Assembly (NCBI RefSeq): GCF_014145675.1
Contig: NZ_JACGZW010000022.1
Coordinates: 37,641 to 101,640, forward strand
From: Amycolatopsis dendrobii
Lineage (GTDB): Bacteria > Actinomycetota > Actinomycetes > Mycobacteriales > Pseudonocardiaceae
Direction: 5' to 3'
DNA length: 64,000 nucleotides
Positions 32,139 to 42,332 of this stretch are shown here, piece by piece. A program made the translations under genes and the position numbers. Under the pieces are notes generated by a model. The model made no database searches. It saw only the letters and a program-made list of their open reading frames with translations, and was not told the DNA's origin. How positions within the stretch are numbered: position 1 is the stretch's first letter; each line of letters begins with the position of its first letter.

Positions 32139-33224
32139 GTGAACACCAGCACCACAACCGTCACTGTCGTCGGCGGCGGCGTCATCGGGCTGTCCGTTGC
32201 CTGGCGCGCGGCCGCCCGGGGATGGCGCGTCACGGTCGTCGACCCGGATCCCGTGCACGGCGGGGCGTCCTGGCTCGCCGGCGGGATGCTCGCGCCGGTC
32301 ACCGAGGCGTGGCCGGGCGAGGAAGCCGTGCTCAGCCTGGGGGAGGCGTCGCTGCGACGCTGGCCCAGCTTCGCGCGGGAGCTAGTCGCCGAAGGGACCG
32401 ATCCCGGGCTGGCCGAGCACGGCACGATCGTCGTCGGCTTCGACAGCGCCGACGCCGGGCACCTCGACATCCTCGCCGGGTACCTGCGCTCGCTCGGCCG
32501 CGACGTCGAGACGCTCACCGGGCGCGAGGCGAAGCGGCTCGCGCCAGGACTCGGCTCGGTGCGCAGCGGCCTTCATGTGCCGGGCGATTTAGCCGTGGAC
32601 AACCGGAAACTGCTTACCGCGCTGAGCGAAGCGGCTACGAAGCGTGGGGTCGAGTTCCGCCGCGAGCGGCTCGAGAGCCTCTCCGAAGTGTCTGGTCCGG
32701 TGATCCTCGCCGCAGGTGCGTGGACCGGGCAGCTGCATCCGTTGCTGGAGCACGCCGTACGCCCCCTGAAGGGCGAGATTCTGCGACTGCGTCCGCGTCG
32801 TGGCTGTCTGCCGCCTCCGCCGTACACGGTGCGCGCGATGGTCGAAGGACGGCCGATCTATCTGGTACCGCGAGAAGACGGCGAACTGGTCCTTGGCGCG
32901 ACGCAGTACGAAGCCGGTTTCGATCAGGCTGTCACCGCGCGCGGCGTACGCGAGCTGCTGGAAGGCGCGGAACGTATTCTGCCCGGCATCACGGAGTACG
33001 AGCTGGTGGAACTCGCCGCCGGACTGCGTGCCGCGAGCCGCGACGCTTTGCCGTACATCGGCGAAGTGAGCGAAGGCGTGTACGCGGCGACAGGACATCA
33101 CCGCAACGGTTTGCTGATGGCGCCCGCGACTGCGGACGCTGTGGTCGCGTGGCTGGCCGGCGAAGCCCCGCCGCCGGAGGTCGCTGCGGCGACGCCCGCC
33201 CGTCTCGAGAAGGAGCGAGTCTGA
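32139..33224 (+). CDS. thiO: Glycine oxidase ThiO
   Basis: A 361-residue FAD amine oxidase producing the dehydroglycine used for the thiazole ring. The dinucleotide-binding GGGVIGLSVAWRAAARGW is at residues 9-26, followed by HGGASWLAGGMLAP, and at the end the DAAO-family AASRDALPYIGEV and GHHRNGLLMAP. It starts at GTG 32139 just after the riboswitch. The stop overlaps the thiS start by one base. Confidence 0.93.
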   Translation: MNTSTTTVTVVGGGVIGLSVAWRAAARGWRVTVVDPDPVHGGASWLAGGMLAPVTEAWPGEEAVLSLGEASLRRWPSFARELVAEGTDPGLAEHGTIVVGFDSADAGHLDILAGYLRSLGRDVETLTGREAKRLAPGLGSVRSGLHVPGDLAVDNRKLLTALSEAATKRGVEFRRERLESLSEVSGPVILAAGAWTGQLHPLLEHAVRPLKGEILRLRPRRGCLPPPPYTVRAMVEGRPIYLVPREDGELVLGATQYEAGFDQAVTARGVRELLEGAERILPGITEYELVELAAGLRAASRDALPYIGEVSEGVYAATGHHRNGLLMAPATADAVVAWLAGEAPPPEVAAATPARLEKERV

Positions 33225-33424
33225 TGGAGATCAAGGTCAACGGCGAATGGCGGGAATTCCCCGACGACAGCACCGTTTCCGCGGTCCTCGACGCGCTGGG
33301 AGCGGAACGCCGGGGCGTGGCCGTCGCGGTCAACGGCGAGGTCGTGCGGCGTGGCGAATGGGAAGAAGCGGTCGTGCCGAAGGGCGCGAGCCTCGAAGTG
33401 CTGACCGCGGTTCAAGGAGGTTGA
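33224..33424 (+). CDS. thiS: Sulfur carrier protein ThiS
   Basis: A 66-residue ubiquitin-like protein ending in the Gly-Gly needed for adenylation and thiocarboxylation. Family features: MEIKVNGEWREFPDDSTV at the start, VAVAVNGEVVRRGEW in the middle, and ASLEVLTAVQGG at the end. It starts within the thiO stop (TGATG) and ends 2 bases before thiG. It delivers sulfur to the ThiG thiazole synthase. The adenylating enzyme ThiF is not in the window. Confidence 0.95.
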   Translation: MEIKVNGEWREFPDDSTVSAVLDALGAERRGVAVAVNGEVVRRGEWEEAVVPKGASLEVLTAVQGG

Positions 33425-33426
33425 GC

Positions 33427-34179
33427 ATGGACGACCTGATCATCGGCGAACACAAGCTGTCGTCGCGATTGATCATCGGCACCGGTGGCGCGGCGAATCT
33501 CGAAGTGCTGGAACGAGCGCTGGTCGCGTCGGGCACCCAGCTCACCACCGTGGCGATGCGCCGCGCCGACGCCGAGGGCGGCTCCGGGGTACTGGAGTTG
33601 TTGCGGCGCTTGGACATCGAGCTGCTGCCCAACACCGCGGGCTGCCGGACGGCGGCCGAGGCCGTGCTCACCGCCCAGCTGGCCCGCGAGGCGCTGGAAA
33701 CGAACCTGATCAAACTTGAGGTGCACGCCGACGACCGCACCCTGCTGCCCGACCCGCTGGAAACCCTCGAAGCAGCCGAACGCCTGGTGGCGGACGGATT
33801 CACGGTGTTCGCCTATACCAACGACGACCCGGTGCTCGCCCTCCGCCTTGAGGAGGCGGGCTGTGCCGCGGTGATGCCGCTCGGCGCCCCGATCGGTACC
33901 GGGCTGGGGATCCGGAATCCGCACAACATCGAGCTGATCGTCTCGCGCGCCTCGGTGCCGATCGTGCTGGACGCGGGAATCGGTACGGCGTCGGACGCAA
34001 CGCTGGCGATGGAACTCGGCTGCTCTGCGGTGCTGTTGTCGACCGCGGTGACCCGGGCGGCGGATCCGGAACGGATGGCGCTGGCGATGCGGAGCGCGGT
34101 CGAGGCCGGGTACTTGGCGCGGGGCGCTGGGCGGGTGCCGCAGCGGTTTTGGGCGCAGGCGTCCAGTCCGCCTCGCTGA
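33427..34179 (+). CDS. thiG: Thiazole synthase
   Basis: A 250-residue TIM-barrel synthase that joins deoxyxylulose phosphate, dehydroglycine and ThiS-carried sulfur. Visible: LIIGTGGAANLEVLERAL, MRRADAEGG, LLPNTAGCRTAAEAV, Schiff-base Lys in NLIKLEVH, VMPLGAPIGTGLGIRNPHNI, and VLDAGIGTASDATLAMELG. ATG 33427 follows AAGGAGG by 6 bases. It is the last gene of thiOSG; a perfect hairpin begins 5 bases after the stop. Confidence 0.96.
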   Translation: MDDLIIGEHKLSSRLIIGTGGAANLEVLERALVASGTQLTTVAMRRADAEGGSGVLELLRRLDIELLPNTAGCRTAAEAVLTAQLAREALETNLIKLEVHADDRTLLPDPLETLEAAERLVADGFTVFAYTNDDPVLALRLEEAGCAAVMPLGAPIGTGLGIRNPHNIELIVSRASVPIVLDAGIGTASDATLAMELGCSAVLLSTAVTRAADPERMALAMRSAVEAGYLARGAGRVPQRFWAQASSPPR

Positions 34180-34183
34180 CGTG

Positions 34184-34229
34184 CTCGTGAGTGTTTATGC
34201 CGGTTCTAACCGGCATAAACACTCACGAG
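34184..34229. repeat. 46-bp perfect palindrome, GTGAGTG...CCGGTT family
   Basis: Two exact 22-base arms (outer CTCGTGAGTG, inner GCCGGTT) around a CT loop between convergent thiG and the oxidoreductase. It contains the stop codon of the minus-strand gene. A half-conserved copy is at 8156-8199. It is likely a bidirectional terminator. Confidence 0.9.
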
Positions 34230-35167
34230 ACCTCTACCACCACCTTGCCGCGCACCCCGCCTCCCTCAAGCACCCGATGCGCCCCCGCGATATCCGCCAA
34301 CGGAAACACCTGATCCACCAACGGTCGCACCAACCCGGCATCGACCCACCGGCTGAGGTCAGCGAGCTGGTCCGCCTTCGGGTTCCCGCTGAAACCGCGC
34401 ACCCAGCGGTGGGGACGCAGCGAATTCGCCGCCACATAACCGAGCGCGCGGACCGGATGGTCGAGGTCGAACGCGATCGCGACCATCCTTCCGCGCGGAG
34501 TCAGTAGTCGCCGGAAGGTGTCGAGGTCCCGGCCGACCGTGTCGAGGATGACGTCGAACTTCCCGAGGCTGCCCGGAGCGCGGTAGTCGAGTGCCACGTC
34601 CGCGCCGAGTTCTCTTGCCAGCTCTAGGTTCTTGGCGCTCGTCAGCCCGGTCACGTGCGCGCCCATCGCTTTGCCGAGCTGCGTCGCCACAAAACCGACC
34701 CCGCCCGTCGCGCCGCGGATCAGCAGGCGTTCGCCGGGTTTCAGATGGGCTTTGTCGCGCAGCGCGGTAATCGCGGTGGTGCCCGCCGGCAGCGACGCGG
34801 CCTGCACGGGATCGAGCCCGGCAGGCACGTGGTCCAGCTGATCCGCGGCCATCACGTAGTACTCCGCGGCAGTGCCCATCCGCCGCCCGCCGCCCCAGAC
34901 GAGGTCGCCGGCGGAGAACCGGCTCGTGCCCGGTTCGACCACCTCTCCGACCAGGTCCACGCCGATCCGTTTGGGGAAACGCTTGCCGCTGAACGGAAGC
35001 AGCTTTCCGGACCGCATCGCGAGTTCGCCGCCGTTGACCGTCAGCGCGCGCACCCGGACGAGGACTTCGCCAGGGCCGGGCACTGGTCTCGGGACGGTGG
35101 CCTCGCGCAGGACTTCCGGCGGTCCGTAGCGGTCGTAGGTGATGGCTCGCATCGAAGTGGAGGGCAT
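34223..35167 (-). CDS. Medium-chain NADPH:quinone oxidoreductase-like protein
   Basis: A 314-residue MDR-family protein. The N-terminal GroES-like part has PPEVLREATVPRPVPGPGEV and IGVDLVGEVVEPGT. The Rossmann part has GATGGVGFVATQLGKAMGAHV near 150. Zinc-ligand cysteines of alcohol dehydrogenases are absent, so a quinone or enone reductase is more likely. A second Met six residues in (35152) could be the start. It is divergent from a TetR gene with a dyad between them. Its stop lies inside the 46-bp palindrome. Confidence 0.87.
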   Translation of the reverse strand: MPSTSMRAITYDRYGPPEVLREATVPRPVPGPGEVLVRVRALTVNGGELAMRSGKLLPFSGKRFPKRIGVDLVGEVVEPGTSRFSAGDLVWGGGRRMGTAAEYYVMAADQLDHVPAGLDPVQAASLPAGTTAITALRDKAHLKPGERLLIRGATGGVGFVATQLGKAMGAHVTGLTSAKNLELARELGADVALDYRAPGSLGKFDVILDTVGRDLDTFRRLLTPRGRMVAIAFDLDHPVRALGYVAANSLRPHRWVRGFSGNPKADQLADLSRWVDAGLVRPLVDQVFPLADIAGAHRVLEGGGVRGKVVVEVS

Positions 35168-35168
35168 G

Positions 35169-35194
35169 TTCCACTTCTAGCACGGAAAGTGGAA
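35169..35194. promoter_or_regulatory. Inverted repeat between oxidoreductase and tetR-type gene
   Basis: TTCCACTT-N10-AAGTGGAA lies 2 bases upstream of the oxidoreductase start and 31 bases before the TetR GTG. Its position between divergent genes makes it the likely TetR operator. Confidence 0.6.
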
Positions 35195-35224
35195 AGGGTC
35201 TTCCGATTCGCGTAAAGTGAGAGA

Positions 35225-35848
35225 GTGCCGGAAAAACCGACTCGGTTGCGCACCGACGCCGCCCACAATCGCGCGCAGATTCTCGACGTCGCGAAGCGCA
35301 CGTTCGAGACCGAAGGCCTGGACGTGTCGATGAGCGAGCTGGCGCGCCGCGCGGGCCTCGGCGTGGCCACGGTGTACCGACATTTCCCGACCAAGGCCGA
35401 CCTGGTCGCCGATGCCTTCGCCGAGCCGATGGCCGAATGCGCGGGGATGCTCGACGAGGCGCTCGCCGACCCCGATCCGTGGCGCGGGTTCTGCCGGGTG
35501 ATCGAGGAAGTGTGCGCGATGCAGGCGCGCAACCACGGGTTCTCCGCGGCGATCGTGACCGCGCTGCCGGAGCAGGTGCGGTTCGCGGAGTTGCGGGACC
35601 AGGCGTTGCGGGCGTTCACCGAGTTGATCCGCAGGGCGCAAGATGCCGGTGCGCTGCGGGCCGACTTCGCGGTTTCCGACCTGTCCTTGATCTTGCTGGC
35701 GAACGGCGGGCTGCGGTCGGGCGCGGGAGCCGCGGCACCGGCGGCGTCGCGTCGGCTCGCGGGCTACCTGCTGCAGTCGTTCCGGGCGGAGGCCGCCACG
35801 CCGCTGCCGCCGCCCGCGGAGCTTCCGCTCGACGTGTCTGTGCTCTGA
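35225..35848 (+). CDS. TetR family transcriptional regulator
   Basis: A 207-residue protein. The helix-turn-helix is in residues about 12-58: RAQILDVAKRTFETEGLDVS, MSELARRAGLGVATVYRHFPTKADL. The C-terminal half resembles the SbtR-like ligand domain common in actinomycetes (IRRAQDAGALRADFAVSDL). GTG 35225 is used. It probably represses the divergent oxidoreductase and itself. Confidence 0.9.
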   Translation: MPEKPTRLRTDAAHNRAQILDVAKRTFETEGLDVSMSELARRAGLGVATVYRHFPTKADLVADAFAEPMAECAGMLDEALADPDPWRGFCRVIEEVCAMQARNHGFSAAIVTALPEQVRFAELRDQALRAFTELIRRAQDAGALRADFAVSDLSLILLANGGLRSGAGAAAPAASRRLAGYLLQSFRAEAATPLPPPAELPLDVSVL

Positions 35849-35991
35849 ATGGGCGGCCAAGCTGCACAAATAGTCGGGTAATGGTGATTTCGCCCGCGCT
35901 TGACACGGATTGAGCACGGGTACGCCGTATGGTTGACGGCACCCTTTCCGGCGCACCCAGCGGCGGGCACCAGCGTCAGAAGGAGCCGATC

Positions 35992-36423
35992 GTGACTCTT
36001 TCCTCGGTCCAGGACGTAACGGGCCGGTTGTATCTAGCGGTGGGGCGGCTTTCCCGCTCGCTGCGCCAGGCGGGCGCGCCCGGGCCTGGACACGGGTCGA
36101 TCTCCGCGCTGGCCACGCTCGTCCACTTCGGCGAACTTCGCCTCGGCGACCTCGCCGCGAAGGAAGGCGTCGCGGCGGCCACGATGTCGCGGATCGTGGC
36201 CACGCTGGTGGAGGCCGGTTACGTCACCCGCGAGTCCGACCCGGTCGACCGCCGCGCCTGGCTCGCCCGCGCCACCGAGGAAGGCGAACGCCTCGTCTCC
36301 GGCGTGCGCTCCACCCGAGTGCAGGAACTCAACCGCCGCCTCGACCGCCTCACGCCCGAGGCCCGCGAGTCGATCATCGCCGCGCTGCCCGCGCTGGAAG
36401 CCCTGATCTCCGACGAGGGCTAA
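35992..36423 (+). CDS. MarR family transcriptional regulator
   Basis: A 143-residue protein starting at GTG 35992 with AGAAGGAG upstream. The winged helix is RLGDLAAKEGVAAATMSRIVATLVEAGYV followed by the wing RESDPVDRRAWLARATEEG. A TTGACA box (35900-35905) and a GGGT/GCCGT...ACGGC/ACCC dyad (about 35918-35944) lie in the leader and may form its promoter-operator. The stop TAA overlaps the thiD stop on the other strand. No obvious target adjoins. Confidence 0.88.
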   Translation: MTLSSVQDVTGRLYLAVGRLSRSLRQAGAPGPGHGSISALATLVHFGELRLGDLAAKEGVAAATMSRIVATLVEAGYVTRESDPVDRRAWLARATEEGERLVSGVRSTRVQELNRRLDRLTPEARESIIAALPALEALISDEG

Positions 36424-37253
36424 CGCTCTTCCGGGGCGAGCCGCCAGAACGCCGACACGGGGCCGACTTTCGCGCCCATGGGGTAGGAGTGTTCAACGGC
36501 CTGCGAGACGAACCATTTGCCGTAGCGCGCCGCTTCGACCACGGGCATGCCCTTGGCCAGTCCAGCGGTCAGCGCGGACGCCATGGTGTCGCCAGCCCCG
36601 TGCGTGTGCGGCGTCTGCCAGCGCGGGCCGGGCAGTTCCACGAAGGTCGAACCGTCGAAGAGCAGGTCGACGCATTCCGGGTCGGACTGCAGGTGGCCGC
36701 TCTTCACCAGCACGTACTTCGGGCCTAGCTGGTGCAGCACGACGGCCGCGGTGTGCATGCCTTCGCGGTCGGTCACCGTCATGCCGGTGAGCAGGCGCAC
36801 CTCGTCCAGATTCGGGGTGAGGACGGTGGCGCGCGGCAGGAGTTCGTCGCGCAGCGCGGCGAGGCCGTCGTCGTCGAACAGCGACTGTCCGGTCATCGCC
36901 GCGGCCACCGGGTCGACCACGAACGGGATCGCGCCGTCGCGGCCGATCCCGGCCTTGTCGCAGGCCGCCGCGACCGCGTGGATGATCTCCGCGGACGCGA
37001 GCATGCCGGTTTTCGCCGCGCCGACGCCCATGTCCGCCGCGACCGCCTCGATCTGCCCGGCGACGATGTGCGGCGGCAGGTCGGCGCGGTCGTGCACGCC
37101 GAGCGTGTTCTGGACGGTGACCGCGGTGACCGCGACCAGGCCGTGCACCCCGCAGGTGAGGAAGGTCCGCAGGTCCGCCTGCAGTCCGGCGGCCCCGCCG
37201 GAATCCGATCCGGCGATGGTGAGCGCGGAGGGCGGGCTCGGGTTCTCAGTCAT
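36420..37253 (-). CDS. thiD: Hydroxymethylpyrimidine/phosphomethylpyrimidine kinase, copy 1
   Basis: A 277-residue ribokinase-fold enzyme that phosphorylates HMP and HMP-P for thiamine synthesis. Typical ThiD motifs: ALTIAGSDSGGAAGLQADLR near the start, GAAKTGMLAS, VVDPVAAAMTG, TPNLDEVRLLTG, KSGHL, and the anion-hole THGAGDTMASA. Its start is taken at MTENPSPPSAL (37253); the frame extends to 37283. It is monocistronic, with no riboswitch seen, and is related to the thiD copy at 38.6 kb (very roughly 60% identical by eye). Confidence 0.93.
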   Translation of the reverse strand: MTENPSPPSALTIAGSDSGGAAGLQADLRTFLTCGVHGLVAVTAVTVQNTLGVHDRADLPPHIVAGQIEAVAADMGVGAAKTGMLASAEIIHAVAAACDKAGIGRDGAIPFVVDPVAAAMTGQSLFDDDGLAALRDELLPRATVLTPNLDEVRLLTGMTVTDREGMHTAAVVLHQLGPKYVLVKSGHLQSDPECVDLLFDGSTFVELPGPRWQTPHTHGAGDTMASALTAGLAKGMPVVEAARYGKWFVSQAVEHSYPMGAKVGPVSAFWRLAPEER

Positions 37254-37365
37254 GTGCGCGTTCCGACTTCTGGTCTGGTCCATTGAGGCAACTGTGCTTC
37301 ATTCACAGTCCACCACGATGGCACAGTAAGCGTTCGTGCTGGTCCCCGTGACGAAGGAGACATCA

Positions 37366-38373
37366 GTGAAGCTCGCCGCGGCCGGTCTCCTGCTCTTGTC
37401 CACGCTGGCGGTACCGGGGGTCGCCAGCGCGGACAGCCCCCAGCTTTCGCACGTGACCACGGTCGGCGTGCACAACACCTACGACCCGGCCGCGTACCCG
37501 TACCTCGCGCAGGCGCTGGACAACGGCTCCTCCCTGCTCGAACTCGACGTCTGGCCGGACTTTTTCACCCACGAGTGGAAAGTCAGCCACTCCAATCCGC
37601 TCGGCAACGGCAACAACTGCGTCGACGCGCATTCGGCGGCCGACCTTTACTCGGGTGGCGCCAACAAGGATCTCGAATCGTGCCTGGACGACATCCGGAT
37701 CTGGCTCGGCGCCCATCCCGGCCGCGGGCCGCTCACCCTGAAGATCGAAATGAAGACCGGTTTCTCGGCGAATACCGGCCTCGGCCCGGCCCAGTTGGAC
37801 GCGGCGTTCCGCGACCACCTCGGTGACGCGGTGTTCAAGCCCGCCGATCTTCTCGGCAGCCACGCCACACTGGATGAAGCGTCCAAAGCGGACAATTGGC
37901 CGACGTTGGACGCCTTGCGGGGCAAAGTGCTCACCGAGATCATCCCCGGCACCGTCGAAGAAGGAAATCCGACCGACACGCTGCACACCGATGTCGAGTA
38001 CGCCCGTTATCTGCTTGAGCAGAAAGCGGCCGGAAAACTGAATTCGGTGCAGATCTTCCCGACTGTGCACGGTGCCGCGAGCGGCGATCCGCGCGACAAG
38101 TACTCCGCGGAGCAGAAACCGTGGTTTGTCGTTTTCGACGGGGACGCGAGCGAATGGCTCGCGAAGGCCGGAATGTCCTGGTACGACGAAAACCACTACT
38201 ACGTGGTGATGACGGACGCCCAGAACGTCGCGCCCGCCATCGACGACCGCAACCCGACCGTCGACCAGGCGGTTCAGCGCGTCGCCGAACTGGCCAGGCA
38301 GCACGCGTCCGTGGTGACGTCCGACTGGACCGGTCTCACGACCGTGCTGCCGACGGTGGATTCGCGCGGCTAG
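37366..38373 (+). CDS. Secreted phosphoinositide phospholipase C-like protein (Ca2+-dependent type)
   Basis: A 335-residue secreted protein. The signal peptide is VKLAAAGLLLLSTLAVPGVASA with cleavage likely before DS. The mature part shows PI-PLC TIM-barrel marks: the first active-site His in TTVGVHNTYD, the ligand strand LLELDVWPD, the second His in KVSHSNP, and LKIEMKTG. GTG 37366 follows AAGGAG by 7 bases. Relatives cleave phosphatidylinositol or related phosphodiesters outside the cell. Its stop overlaps the small minus-strand gene by CTAG. Confidence 0.83.
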   Translation: MKLAAAGLLLLSTLAVPGVASADSPQLSHVTTVGVHNTYDPAAYPYLAQALDNGSSLLELDVWPDFFTHEWKVSHSNPLGNGNNCVDAHSAADLYSGGANKDLESCLDDIRIWLGAHPGRGPLTLKIEMKTGFSANTGLGPAQLDAAFRDHLGDAVFKPADLLGSHATLDEASKADNWPTLDALRGKVLTEIIPGTVEEGNPTDTLHTDVEYARYLLEQKAAGKLNSVQIFPTVHGAASGDPRDKYSAEQKPWFVVFDGDASEWLAKAGMSWYDENHYYVVMTDAQNVAPAIDDRNPTVDQAVQRVAELARQHASVVTSDWTGLTTVLPTVDSRG

Positions 38374-38573
38374 AACCGCGGCGGCGGCTTCAGCACCGAC
38401 ATCCGGTATTGGTACACCGCTTGCGCTTCGGCGATCCCCGGCCGGGGCGTGACGCCCGATTTGCGGATCGTTTTGACCGCCGAAGCGGTGCGATGCTCGG
38501 TGACCAGGCCGTCGACCTCGTGCTGCACCTCAAGCGGCAGCCTCGCCCACAACGCTTCCGGTGTCTCGCTCAT
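38370..38573 (-). CDS. Small hypothetical protein
   Basis: A 67-residue soluble protein (MSETPEALWARLPLEVQHEV start). It contains a helical region with DGLVTEHRTASAVKTIRKSG and ends PPPRF. No family recognised. It begins 16 bases after the thiD copy 2 stop reading the same way, so it may be the last gene of the thiC-thiD message. GC-rich third positions support coding. Confidence 0.55.
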   Translation of the reverse strand: MSETPEALWARLPLEVQHEVDGLVTEHRTASAVKTIRKSGVTPRPGIAEAQAVYQYRMSVLKPPPRF

Positions 38574-38589
38574 CCGGTCAGTGTCGCAT

Positions 38590-39410
38590 TCACTGCGGGT
38601 TCGCGAGTCGCCAGAACGGGGAAACCGGGCCGACGCCGGCACCGAGCGGATACGCCTCCAGGACGCAGCGTTCGATGAACCGCTTCGCCTCCGCGACCGC
38701 GGTGGGCACGTCCGCGCCCTTCGCGAGCGAGGACGTGATCGCGGACGCCATGGTGTCGCCGCCGCCGTGGGTGTTTTCGGTGTCGATGCGCGGGCCGCTC
38801 AGTTCGATGACCGCCGAGCCGTCGGTGAGCAGATCGACGCAGTCGACGGCGTCGTAGAGATGTCCGCCCTTCACCAAAACCCATTGGGAACCGAACTCCA
38901 GCAATGCTTCCGCGGCTGCGTGCTGGCTCTTCGTGTCGGTGACGCTCACGCCGGTCAGCAGCCGGACCTCGTCGAGATTCGGCGTGATGAGCGTGGCGCG
39001 GGGGAACAGTTCCGTCCGGATCGCTTCCAACGCTTCTTCGCGGAGCAGTGCGTGGCCGGTCATCGACGCGGCCACTGGATCGACTACGAACGGCGTGTCC
39101 GTTGTGCGTCCAATGTGGACTTCGTCCAGCGTTTTCGCCACCGCCTGAATGATCTCCGCGGTAGCGAGCATGCCGGTCTTCGCCGCGTTGACGCCCATGT
39201 CCTCGGCGACCGCTTTGATCTGCGCGGTGACGACGTCGACCGGGATCTCGGAGAACCCTTGCACGCCAAGCGAATTCTGCACGGTGACCGCGGTGAGCGC
39301 GACCAGCCCGTGCACTCCGTTGGCGAAGAACGTGCGCAGGTCCGCCTGCACGCCCGCACCACCGCCGGAATCGGATCCGGCGATGGTGAGGGCGGTACAG
39401 GGCGTGACTG

Positions 39411-39414
<4 letters not shown>
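38590..39414 (-). CDS. thiD: Hydroxymethylpyrimidine/phosphomethylpyrimidine kinase, copy 2
   Basis: A 274-residue ThiD. GTG 39414 overlaps the thiC stop (GTGA), so it is coupled to thiC and under its TPP riboswitch. Motifs: ALTIAGSDSGGGAGVQADLR, AAKTGMLATAEI, VVDPVAASMTG, TPNLDEVRLLTG, KGGHLYD. The anion hole reads THGGGDTMASA rather than THGAGDT of copy 1, a small but functional-site difference. HMP-P kinase made right after ThiC supplies HMP-P is the logical role. Confidence 0.95.
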
Positions 39415-41054
<1,640 letters not shown>

Positions 41055-41063
41055 CGACGTTCA

Positions 41064-41168
41064 CTCCCTACGCCGGCATTACCCGGTCAGGTTCATGCGG
41101 TCGGTGACGCCGGGTGTCCGCGAGATGGACACCAGCCACCCTCTCAGCCCGCCAAGGCGCGAGCTCCC
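41064..41168 (-). promoter_or_regulatory. TPP riboswitch before thiC
   Basis: Read on the minus strand: GGGAGCTCGCGCC, then GGGCTGAGAGGGTGGC, a long variable P3-like hairpin, then ATGAACCTGACCGGGTAATGC and GTAGGGAG. This is a full THI box. The last GGGAG doubles as the thiC ribosome-binding site, so ligand binding can block translation directly. Confidence 0.95.
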
Positions 41169-41256
41169 GCGTTGCATTCGGTTGAGGTTGCTCGTCCGAC
41201 GATGCCATGCGACGTCGGGTCGGCACAACCCTGCCGCCCGTCTGGCCGAAGGACAA

Positions 41257-41292
41257 CGAAGGCCTCCCCGGGAAAATCCGGGGAGGCCTTCG
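41257..41292 (-). terminator. Terminator after def
   Basis: CGAAGGCCTCCCCGG and its exact reverse complement flank GAAAAT; 25 bases past the def stop on the minus strand and 89 bases before the thiC riboswitch. It isolates def from the thiamine operon. Confidence 0.85.
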
Positions 41293-41317
41293 GGAAAATC
41301 AGGCGGCGCGGCGCGGG

Positions 41318-41884
41318 TCAGGCGTCCGCGGGTTCCTTGGGCGGCAGCCAGGTCAGGCCGGGCACGCCCCACTTGTTCTTCTTCAGCATCTTCTTCGCCG
41401 CGCGCGCGTGGCGGCCGACGAGCCGGTCGAGATAAATGAACCCGTCGAGGTGATCGGTCTCATGCTGGAGGCAGCGCGCGAAGTAACCGGTGCCCTCGAC
41501 CTCGATCGGATTTCCCTCGACGTCGAAGCCGGTCACCTTGGCCCACGTGGCGCGCCCGGTCGGGTACGACTCGCCGGGGGCGGACAGGCAGCCCTCCCAG
41601 TCGTCGTCCGGGTCCGGCATGGTCTCCGGGATCTCGGAGGTCTCCAGCTTCGGGTTGACCACCACGCCCTTGTGCTCGACGCCCTCGTCGTCCGGGCAGT
41701 CGTATACGAATACCCGCAGGTCGAGTCCGATCTGGTTGGCCGCGAGGCCCACGCCCTCGGCCGCGTACATGGTCTCGAACATGTCCTCGACGAGGGTGGC
41801 GAGCTTGTCGTCGAACTCGGTGATCTCGCGCGTGGGCTGGTGCAGCACGGGTTCGCCGGCGATGCAGATGGGGTGGACGGTCAC
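41318..41884 (-). CDS. def: Peptide deformylase
   Basis: A 188-residue metalloenzyme removing the formyl group from nascent proteins. All three family motifs are seen: GVGLAANQIG (residues about 46-55), WEGCLSAPG (with the metal Cys; usual form EGCLS), and the metal-binding QHETDHLDG. Start GTG 41884 gives TVHPICIAGEPVLHQPTREI. It is divergent from the DUF3263/LytR_C pair. Confidence 0.96.
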   Translation of the reverse strand: MTVHPICIAGEPVLHQPTREITEFDDKLATLVEDMFETMYAAEGVGLAANQIGLDLRVFVYDCPDDEGVEHKGVVVNPKLETSEIPETMPDPDDDWEGCLSAPGESYPTGRATWAKVTGFDVEGNPIEVEGTGYFARCLQHETDHLDGFIYLDRLVGRHARAAKKMLKKNKWGVPGLTWLPPKEPADA

Positions 41885-42023
41885 GGACGCCGAGTTTAGT
41901 CGGACCCTTCTGCTACACCTGGATCGGACCGTGACGCGCCGGGTCGGATGCCCATGTCGAGCATGGGTTCCGTGGTTCAATGGCGCCCGCGGAAGGACTG
42001 CCGACACCGATTGCGAGGACCGC

Positions 42024-42332
42024 ATGGACGCCGCGGAGTCGATGGCTGGAGACCAGCCGTCGCCGCCGGAAAATGTCGGTGGCCTGACCGAACGCGAACT
42101 GGACATTCTCGCGTTCGAGCGGCAGTGGTGGCGCCACGCCGGGGCGAAGGAGAACGCTATCCGGGAGCGCTTCGGACTGTCTTCCACCCGTTACTACCAG
42201 TTGCTGAACACGCTGCTGGCCAAGCCGGAGGCCGTCGCGGCCGATCCGATGCTGGTCAAGCGGCTGCGCAAAACGCGCGCCGCCCGTCAGCGCAAACGCG
42301 GGGCCCGGCGGTTGGGGATCGAGCTGTCATGA
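42024..42332 (+). CDS. DUF3263 protein
   Basis: A 102-residue protein. Residues 20-80 (GLTERELDILAFERQWWRHA, GAKENAIRERFGLSSTRYYQ) form the DUF3263 helix-turn-helix-like domain, followed by a basic tail. The family is restricted to actinobacteria and is nearly always next to a LytR_C protein, as here. A DNA-binding role is likely but unproven. The stop overlaps the next start by ATGA. Confidence 0.87.
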   Translation: MDAAESMAGDQPSPPENVGGLTERELDILAFERQWWRHAGAKENAIRERFGLSSTRYYQLLNTLLAKPEAVAADPMLVKRLRKTRAARQRKRGARRLGIELS

